Shown: positions 14,089 through 18,431 of the stretch, piece after piece | Position numbering within the stretch: the stretch's first letter is position 1 | Layout: every line of letters starts with the position of its first letter | From: JBAZBO01 sp041671425 | GTDB lineage: Bacteria; Patescibacteriota; WWE3; UBA101185; UBA10185 | DNA: 18,431 nt | Assembly (NCBI GenBank): GCA_041671425.1 | Contig: JBAZBO010000009.1 | Span: 1 to 18,431 of the forward strand | Direction: 5' to 3' | Notes under the pieces: model-generated | The model's database searches: none | What the model was told of the DNA's origin: nothing | The model's input: the letters and a program-made list of their open reading frames with translations, nothing else | Made by a program: the position numbers and the translations under genes

Positions 14089-14415
14089 TCAGTATCCCAT
14101 TGATTCCCTAACTTTGACGTAGAAGCAAAATCCCCCGCAGGCCAAAAGTGTGGTTTCCAATCCTGGGCTTATGGTCCCACCATTGTGACTAGAATAGTAG
14201 ATGGTGTGCCCCTGCTCCTTTGCTACCTGTTCCAGGTAAAAGGCCAGTGCCCAGATGTCGGGATAGCCTTTTGTAAAGGCCAGCTCCTCCAGTGGGACCT
14301 GCACATTAAAGCCGTACCCCTCATGAGGTTTCTTGATATTTGGTTTGAAATATTTCCTCCAGATTCTAAGTGCTTTCCTCTTCATGAAGTGGGCATATTT
14401 CGCGCAAATGTCCAT
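14089..14415 (-). CDS. Orphan 108-aa protein, paralogue of the gene at 14579
   Basis: Not recognised. The start at 14415 is set by GGGAGGAG (14430-14423) 7 nt upstream and a TATACT box (14465-14460). Longer versions of the frame would run back through a terminator. The product is basic at first, with MKRKALRIWRKYFKP (11-25), then a probable strand NVQVPLEEL, a helix FYLEQVAKEQGH, a strand TIYY, and a final strand FCFYVKV. Residues 2-25 match residues 77-100 of the neighbour at 10 of 24 positions, and similarity continues to the end. It lacks the neighbour's first 74 residues. It ends against a GC-rich hairpin and converges with the glycosyltransferase gene. No signal peptide or membrane helix is seen, so it is probably cytoplasmic. 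Confidence 0.62.
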   Translation of the reverse strand: MDICAKYAHFMKRKALRIWRKYFKPNIKKPHEGYGFNVQVPLEELAFTKGYPDIWALAFYLEQVAKEQGHTIYYSSHNGGTISPGLETTLLACGGFCFYVKVRESMGY

Positions 14416-14422
14416 TTTCAGA

Positions 14423-14465
14423 CTCCTCCCTTGCATCTCGTTCGCGTCTCTCTGAAGAGAGTATA
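14423..14465 (-). promoter_or_regulatory. -10 box and Shine-Dalgarno of the 108-aa gene
   Basis: On the minus strand TATACT (14465-14460), within TATATACT, precedes GGGAGGAG (14430-14423), which is 7 nt from the ATG at 14415. A TTGACT lies further upstream but at 22 bp from the TATACT, too far for a standard -35. The leader would be about 38 nt. Confidence 0.5.
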
Positions 14466-14526
14466 TAGGACATTTGTTTATCAGAACAGTCAAATTCGTG
14501 AGTAAAGTTTTGGAGTTTGTATGTTT

Positions 14527-14563
14527 AAAAAAGGATGGGGGCTTGATTTGCGGTCTCGCCCCC
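14527..14563 (-). terminator. Intrinsic terminator of the 177-aa orphan gene
   Basis: On the minus strand GGGGGC (14563-14558) pairs with GCCCCC (14542-14537) around a 15-nt loop and is followed within 4 nt by six T residues (14532-14527). This is a standard intrinsic terminator located 16 nt after the gene's stop. It separates the two paralogous genes into independent units. Confidence 0.75.
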
Positions 14564-14578
14564 TGATTAACACACTGA

Positions 14579-15112
14579 TCACCTAACCCTGAGATCAAAT
14601 CCCAGACCAGACGCCACTGACGGAACAGGTTCATTGATGCGACGCCCGTTACCACGCCGGGGTTTGCAAATGAAGATCGTAGCTCCGTGTTTTCTTGCAA
14701 CCCCTTGCAAATGGATAGTCAGCCTTCGCCGGTCTTGGGGGTACACAAGGTCCTGAAACTCTGACCTTGGGATTGAGACTGTGGTGCCCTTGTGGGAGTC
14801 CCCGCTCAATTCCGGTTCGAAGTACTGGCACCACAGTCGTTCGGCCATAGCTCTCATGGCGTTGTTGTAGCGCCTACAGATTTGCCGCATGTCTGTGGCG
14901 ATCTTGATGCCGTTGGCTCTCCACCAAGTACACGGCCTTATTTCATCCCCTGTTCCTCTGACATAGGAAATGGAAAAGATCTCCTCCCTTCTGGCCTGAT
15001 CTATCAGTTCTCGTGCGTCCCGCCACCCCTCGAAAAAAGATCTTCTGTTCCATGGGTAGATTACGCAAGAACCCTTCTTAACAGCAGTATCAAGTACAGC
15101 TCTGGGATCCAT
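14579..15112 (-). CDS. Orphan 177-aa protein, paralogue of the gene at 14089
   Basis: Not recognised. The start at ATG 15112 is supported by GGAGG (15123-15119) 6 nt upstream and by a promoter whose -10 box lies at 15157-15152; the ATG at 15175 would fall inside the promoter. The 177-aa product is Arg-rich. Residues 1-74 have no counterpart in the neighbour and contain aromatic pairs such as WNRRSFFEGW (21-30) and CTWW (61-64). Residues 75-177 are the shared domain: QICRRYNNAM, ERLWCQYFEP, a VSIP strand, HLQGVARKHGATIFI and a closing GFDLRVR strand. G+C is higher than in lepA (33 of 60 bases at 14821-14880 against 25 of 60 at 15541-15600). It has its own terminator. No export signal was seen. 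Function unknown. Confidence 0.68.
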   Translation of the reverse strand: MDPRAVLDTAVKKGSCVIYPWNRRSFFEGWRDARELIDQARREEIFSISYVRGTGDEIRPCTWWRANGIKIATDMRQICRRYNNAMRAMAERLWCQYFEPELSGDSHKGTTVSIPRSEFQDLVYPQDRRRLTIHLQGVARKHGATIFICKPRRGNGRRINEPVPSVASGLGFDLRVR

Positions 15113-15118
15113 TTGGCA

Positions 15119-15180
15119 CCTCCGCAAAAATCTAGTATCTCTCCTGCCCGTAGTATATACATCGCCCCATAGCATTACAA
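15119..15180 (-). promoter_or_regulatory. Promoter and Shine-Dalgarno of the 177-aa orphan gene
   Basis: On the minus strand TTGTAA (15180-15175), a 17-bp spacer and TATACT (15157-15152) form a good sigma-70 type promoter, 4 of 6 and 5 of 6 matches. GGAGG (15123-15119) follows, 6 nt from the ATG at 15112. The promoter is divergent from that of lepA, 40 bp away. Confidence 0.7.
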
Positions 15181-15204
15181 CAGAGAAAAAACCACAATAT
15201 CTGT

Positions 15205-15210
15205 TAGAAT
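15205..15210 (+). promoter_or_regulatory. Candidate -10 box of lepA
   Basis: TAGAAT (within TTAGAAT) ends 9 nt before the lepA ATG at 15220. No Shine-Dalgarno lies between and no clear -35 box was found. The spacing suggests a leaderless or nearly leaderless message. Confidence 0.45.
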
Positions 15211-15219
15211 CCCTTTGTT

Positions 15220-17007
15220 ATGGATCAGAAAAATATTAGGAACTTTTGCATAATTGCCCATATAGATCACGGCAAGTCCACGTTGGCTGACCGTTTTCTA
15301 GAGATCACCCATACCATTGAGAAAAGAGATCTAAAAGAGCAGACCCTAGACAGCTTGGATCTAGAAAGAGAAAAAGGTATTACTATAAAACTCAAAGCCG
15401 TCTGCATGAGTTACGAGCTTTCAGGCCAGAGATATCAGCTCAACCTAATAGATACCCCGGGGCATGTGGATTTTTCATATGAAGTATCGCGCTCCTTAGC
15501 TGCTTGTGAGGGAGCTATCCTGGTGGTGGATGCCACGCAAGGTATAGAAGCTCAGACCGTTTCTAATGTCTATAAAGCAAAAGAGGCTGGCCTGAAGATA
15601 ATTCCTGTTTTGAACAAAATAGATATTTTGCAGAATGAGGCAGAAAGAATAGCTGCAGACATGGTAAAGACCTTTGGTTTTGCTAAGGAAGAGATACTGG
15701 GAGTTTCCGCCAAGACTGGCCAGGGAGTACCTGAGCTTTTGGAGCAGATCATCGCCAGAGTTCCCGCTCCAAGTGGTGATGAAAATAGCCCATTAAGAGC
15801 CTTGGTCTTTGATACTTTTTATGATGATTTCTTGGGCGTGATGGCCGCAGTTAGGATAGTGGATGGAAGCTTGCGTACAGGAGCCCTAGCCTTGAAACTT
15901 CTGGCGAGCAAAACGCAATTTGATCTTTTGGAGATAGGTATATTCATTCCTAAGAGGAGAAAAGCAAATGCTCTGCAAGCAGGGGAAGTGGGTTATGTGG
16001 CGACAGGCCTTAAAGACATACACAGTGTAAAAGTGGGCGACACTCTCTCCACAGACTTTGGTGTTGCAGCATTGCCTGGGTACAAAGAAATAAGGCCTTT
16101 TGTTTTTGTATCCATCTTTCCAGTGGATAATGATGCCTATCCTGCTCTAAGAGATGCCCTGGAGAAGCTCTCCCTTTCAGATTCTTCTTTGCAATTTGAA
16201 CCGGAAAGCAGCAGCGCTTTGGGGTTTGGTTTCAGATGTGGGTTTTTGGGCCTATTGCATGCCGATGTGGTGCAGGAAAGATTGGAGAGGGAATATAACC
16301 TCAATCTTATTTCTACTACTCCATCAGTAGCGTACAAAGTAATGATGACCAATGGTAATGAGGTCACCTTGAAAAGACCTTCGGAACTTCCTGACCCCAC
16401 GCAGATAACAGAGATCCAGGAACCTTGGATCCTTCTAAACATTGTTTCACCCGCAAAGTATGTGGGGGGCATAATCACCTTGTGTGAGGAACGCAGGGGC
16501 ATTATGCAAAAGATGGGTTATCCCACCGAAGACCGCGCAGTTTTTGAATACAAGTTGCCTTTGAATGAGCTGGTCCTGAATTTCTTCGATGACCTGAAAA
16601 CTATATCTTCCGGGTTTGCTAGCTTGGACTATGAATTTCTGGGATACGAAAAGGTGGATGCGGTCAGACTGGATATTTTGGTGCATGGCAAGATGGTTGA
16701 GCCCTTCTCAAGTATTGTGGTTAAAGATAAAGCTGTGGAGATAGGAAAAGAACTGATTTTGAAACTCAAAGACGTGATACCCAGACAGCAGTTTAAGGTG
16801 TCTTTGCAAGCGGCTATTGGTGGCAAGATCCTGGCCAGGGAAGATATTCCCGCCATGAGAAAAGACGTTTTGGCCAAAATGTCTGGTGGTCATAGAGAAA
16901 GAAAAGATAAACTTTTGGATATTCAGAAAGAAGGGAAGAAAAGAATGAAGAAACTAGGTAGCGTAGACATCCCCCAGGAAGCCTTTAGACAGGTATTGAG
17001 CAGATAG
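15220..17007 (+). CDS. lepA: Elongation factor 4 (LepA), ribosome-bound GTPase
   Basis: LepA/EF4 is a translational GTPase that acts on the ribosome, with roles proposed in back-translocation and 30S biogenesis. The 595-aa product has full family length. GTPase motifs are G1 AHIDHGKST (13-21), G3 DTPGHVDF (78-85) and G4 NKID (132-135). The LepA-specific C-terminal domain is present, including RQQFKVSLQAAIGGKILARE and the basic stretch HRERKDKLLDIQKEGKKRMK. The start ATG 15220 lacks a Shine-Dalgarno and lies close behind a TAGAAT box. The gene appears monocistronic: divergent from the orphan gene and followed by the heat-shock promoter 13 nt after its stop. Confidence 0.97.
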   Translation: MDQKNIRNFCIIAHIDHGKSTLADRFLEITHTIEKRDLKEQTLDSLDLEREKGITIKLKAVCMSYELSGQRYQLNLIDTPGHVDFSYEVSRSLAACEGAILVVDATQGIEAQTVSNVYKAKEAGLKIIPVLNKIDILQNEAERIAADMVKTFGFAKEEILGVSAKTGQGVPELLEQIIARVPAPSGDENSPLRALVFDTFYDDFLGVMAAVRIVDGSLRTGALALKLLASKTQFDLLEIGIFIPKRRKANALQAGEVGYVATGLKDIHSVKVGDTLSTDFGVAALPGYKEIRPFVFVSIFPVDNDAYPALRDALEKLSLSDSSLQFEPESSSALGFGFRCGFLGLLHADVVQERLEREYNLNLISTTPSVAYKVMMTNGNEVTLKRPSELPDPTQITEIQEPWILLNIVSPAKYVGGIITLCEERRGIMQKMGYPTEDRAVFEYKLPLNELVLNFFDDLKTISSGFASLDYEFLGYEKVDAVRLDILVHGKMVEPFSSIVVKDKAVEIGKELILKLKDVIPRQQFKVSLQAAIGGKILAREDIPAMRKDVLAKMSGGHRERKDKLLDIQKEGKKRMKKLGSVDIPQEAFRQVLSR

Positions 17008-17020
17008 GGAAGTTTTCCTC

Positions 17021-17056
17021 TTGACAGAGTTAGCACTCATGCTATCATTCTGATAA
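17021..17056 (+). promoter_or_regulatory. hrcA promoter with CIRCE-like operator
   Basis: TTGACA (17021-17026), a 16-bp spacer and TATCAT (17043-17048) form the promoter; the ATG follows 10 nt after the -10 box. Overlapping it, TTAGCACTC (17030-17038) is a perfect left half of CIRCE. After exactly 9 bases, TTCTGATAA (17048-17056) matches the right half GAGTGCTAA at 5 of 9 positions. HrcA bound here would cover the -10 box and thus repress hrcA-grpE-dnaK. The degenerate right arm may weaken binding. Confidence 0.75.
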
Positions 17057-17058
17057 TT

Positions 17059-17784
17059 ATGCTTACAGACAGACAGATTGAGCTATTGGAATACATCATC
17101 CGCGAGCACATGACCTCTTCCGAGCCCGTTGGGTCCACTTTTTTGGTTGAAAAATACAATTTGAAATATTCCCCAGCTACGGTTAGGAACGAAATGGCAA
17201 AACTTTTGGATGAGGGTTTTCTAGAAATGGTTCACACTTCTTCCGGCAGAGTTCCCACATCCAGGGCCTACAGGTATTACCTAAGTGACTTGATGGAGGA
17301 GGAAGACTTTCCCGTACTGCAAGAAGTGGCTATAAAGCAGAGACTTTGGTCCGAGAGGTATGACTTTTATAAACTCATAAGAGAAGTAGCTATCTCCCTT
17401 GCCGATATCACAAAAGAATTAAGCATAGTCACTTCAGAAGGTGGTTATGTCGTTCCTGCGGGCATAGGAAATATTTTGGAGAACAAGGAATTCTGGGATA
17501 TAGATGTGGCTAAGGCAGCGATGAACCTTTTGGATAGGTACGAGCTTTTGGAAAAGGTTTTTAACAGCACCCCATCCGAAAGGGGGAATGTTTACTGTGT
17601 TATGGGTGAAGAGCTTGGTGACGATAACCTAGCAGCCTGCTCCATGCTATTCTCACCTTATAGAAGTCCTAAGCACAATGGTTATGTGGCGATCCTAGGG
17701 CCATCAAGGATGAATTACCAAAATGTGATACCGGCAGTAAGATATACAGCCAATCTGGTCGGTGAGCTTACTTCTGCTTGGTAA
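17059..17784 (+). CDS. hrcA: Heat-shock repressor HrcA, short form
   Basis: HrcA binds CIRCE operators and represses chaperone operons until heat stress. The N-terminal winged helix (about 1-80) is well kept, with SPATVRNEMAKLLDEGFL and HTSSGRVPTSRAYRYY. The rest is compact: at 241 aa it is about 100 residues shorter than typical HrcA (about 340), most simply because the inserted dimerising part of the GAF-like region is reduced. The closing segment VAILGPSRMNYQNVIPAVRY is the usual C-terminal HrcA block. A CIRCE-like site overlaps its own promoter, implying autoregulation. The ATG has almost no leader and no Shine-Dalgarno. grpE follows after 13 nt. Confidence 0.93.
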   Translation: MLTDRQIELLEYIIREHMTSSEPVGSTFLVEKYNLKYSPATVRNEMAKLLDEGFLEMVHTSSGRVPTSRAYRYYLSDLMEEEDFPVLQEVAIKQRLWSERYDFYKLIREVAISLADITKELSIVTSEGGYVVPAGIGNILENKEFWDIDVAKAAMNLLDRYELLEKVFNSTPSERGNVYCVMGEELGDDNLAACSMLFSPYRSPKHNGYVAILGPSRMNYQNVIPAVRYTANLVGELTSAW

Positions 17785-17797
17785 TCTCTAAACTTTT

Positions 17798-18253
17798 ATG
17801 AAAGACGATATGAAAAAAGATACAGACAAAAAAGATAGTGCCCTGCAAAAGCAGTTGGATGAGATGGAGAACAATTGGAAGAGGGCTTTGGCTGACTACA
17901 AAAATCTGCAAAAAAGAGTGGAAGAGGAGAAGGCAGAAATTGTAAGTTTTTCCAACATGATACTGCTTGCCAGGCTCTTGCCGGTTTTGGATAACTTGGA
18001 GCTATTGGAGAAGCACAGCAAAGATGAAGGGATGAGAATGATAACCAAGGAGTTTAGGGATGTCTTGAAGGATGCTGGGGTTGAGGAAATAGAAGCCGAA
18101 GGCAAGGAGTTTGACCCAATGACTATGGAGGCAGTGGATATGGAAGGTGACCTCGCCGATAACAAAGCAGTAGTTACTTCCGTGGTCAGGAGAGGTTTTA
18201 AAATGAAAGATAGATTAATTAGGCCCGCAAGGGTAGTAGTAAGTAAAAAATAA
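17798..18253 (+). CDS. grpE: Nucleotide exchange factor GrpE
   Basis: GrpE releases ADP from DnaK, resetting the chaperone. The 151-aa product has a charged, probably flexible start (1-13), a long helix or coiled coil (about 14-75) with ALADYKNLQKRVEEE, and a C-terminal beta domain with the family pattern FDPMTMEAV (105-113) and VVTSVVRRGFKMKDRLIRPA (125-144). It is shorter than many GrpE proteins (about 180-200 aa), mainly at the N-terminus. ATG 17798 gives 13 nt after hrcA; Met5 is an alternative. It lies in the hrcA-grpE-dnaK operon. Confidence 0.95.
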   Translation: MKDDMKKDTDKKDSALQKQLDEMENNWKRALADYKNLQKRVEEEKAEIVSFSNMILLARLLPVLDNLELLEKHSKDEGMRMITKEFRDVLKDAGVEEIEAEGKEFDPMTMEAVDMEGDLADNKAVVTSVVRRGFKMKDRLIRPARVVVSKK

Positions 18254-18271
18254 TTTTAATAGGAGGCATAT

Positions 18272-18431
18272 ATGGCAAAAATATTAGGAATAGATTTAGG
18301 AACTACCAACAGCTGTATGGCTGTAATGGAGAGTGGTCAGACAAAAGTAATACCAAATTCTGAGGGAGCTAACACCACACCGTCTGTGGTAGCTCCAGGG
18401 TCCAGCCTTGTTGGTGTGCCCGCAAAAAGAC
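18272..18431 (+). CDS. dnaK: Chaperone DnaK (Hsp70), cut off by the window end
   Basis: The first 53 codons are present. MAKILGIDLGTTNSCMAVME is the diagnostic Hsp70 N-terminus with the phosphate-binding GIDLGTTNS loop, followed by the NTTPSVV segment. A strong AGGAGG (18261-18266) stands 5 nt before the ATG, unlike the leaderless-looking starts elsewhere in the window, which fits translation from an internal operon position and high output. It follows grpE after 18 nt. Confidence 0.97.
   Translation, partial: MAKILGIDLGTTNSCMAVMESGQTKVIPNSEGANTTPSVVAPGSSLVGVPAKR

Noticed and set aside
14185..14505. Plus-strand open frame of 106 aa opposite the 108-aa gene
   Set aside because: It runs across the minus-strand promoter and start signals; the minus frame is conserved in the paralogue.
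14060..14564. CRISPR-like repeat
   Set aside because: Only two copies 476 bp apart, each after a gene; no repeat-spacer series.
14416..14700. Extension of the 108-aa gene back to the ATG at 14700
   Set aside because: It would overlap the neighbouring gene by 122 nt and read through its terminator and through the gene's own -10 box; a good Shine-Dalgarno supports 14415.
14792..15172. Plus-strand open frame of 126 aa opposite the 177-aa gene
   Set aside because: No Shine-Dalgarno or promoter on this strand and no domain, whereas the minus-strand gene has a paralogue, promoter and terminator.
15113..15175. Start of the 177-aa gene at ATG 15175
   Set aside because: That ATG lies between the -35 and -10 boxes and has no Shine-Dalgarno; ATG 15112 has GGAGG at 6 nt.
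1..18431. Alternative genetic code with TGA read as an amino acid
   Set aside because: Conserved genes have normal lengths without internal TGA, and TGA serves as a stop, for example at the ends of pilN and pilO.

Overview
The window looks like chromosomal DNA of a Candidate Phyla Radiation (Patescibacteria) bacterium using the standard bacterial code. The signs are very short or absent intergenic spaces, many 4-40 nt gene overlaps, pared-down versions of universal proteins (108-aa TsaB, 241-aa HrcA, 232-aa DNA polymerase III delta), a VirB4-type ATPase, and type IV pilus genes next to a sortase. A Microgenomates, Katanobacteria or Dojkabacteria lineage is possible, but I cannot fix the phylum from sequence alone. 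No tRNA, rRNA, CRISPR array or insertion sequence was seen.

Layout. 1-1835: 3' part of a virB4-like gene with a proline-rich tail. 1867-2165: hairpin and an orphan minus-strand gene for a 69-aa Cys/His protein. 2218-3625: holA-like gene overlapped by a sortase gene. 3642-5606 (minus): rpsT, pilN, pilO, a 61-aa membrane protein and a protein ending in a sortase sorting signal, all overlapping. 5639-10514: murJ, then a unit of a membrane-anchored unknown, ftsE, ftsX and a coiled-coil M23 peptidase (cell-wall synthesis and division). 10576-12148: a membrane protein of unknown function, a VanZ-like protein, tsaE and a short tsaB (t6A tRNA modification). 12157-14053: sugar-nucleotide epimerase and membrane glycosyltransferase (surface polysaccharide). 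14060-15180 (minus): two paralogous genes of unknown function, each with its own -10 box, Shine-Dalgarno and 3' hairpin. 15220-17007: lepA. 17021-18431: heat-shock operon hrcA-grpE-dnaK behind a CIRCE-like operator; dnaK runs off the end.

How it works together. Most of the window serves the envelope: lipid II flipping (MurJ), division-linked wall hydrolysis (FtsEX plus hydrolase), pilus assembly (PilN/PilO), sortase anchoring and surface glycans. The rest is translation and protein quality control.

The most striking points are: (1) the M23 peptidase domain behind ftsEX appears circularly permuted, with its HxH half before its HxxxD half and the protein ending at the YxHL strand; (2) three self-contained minus-strand orphan units, more G+C-rich than the surrounding operons in the lines counted, two of which encode paralogues with near-identical 3' hairpins; (3) a sortase facing a pilus operon whose last gene has a VPVTG sorting signal; (4) repeated placement of -10 boxes only 6-10 nt before start codons, suggesting leaderless transcripts.
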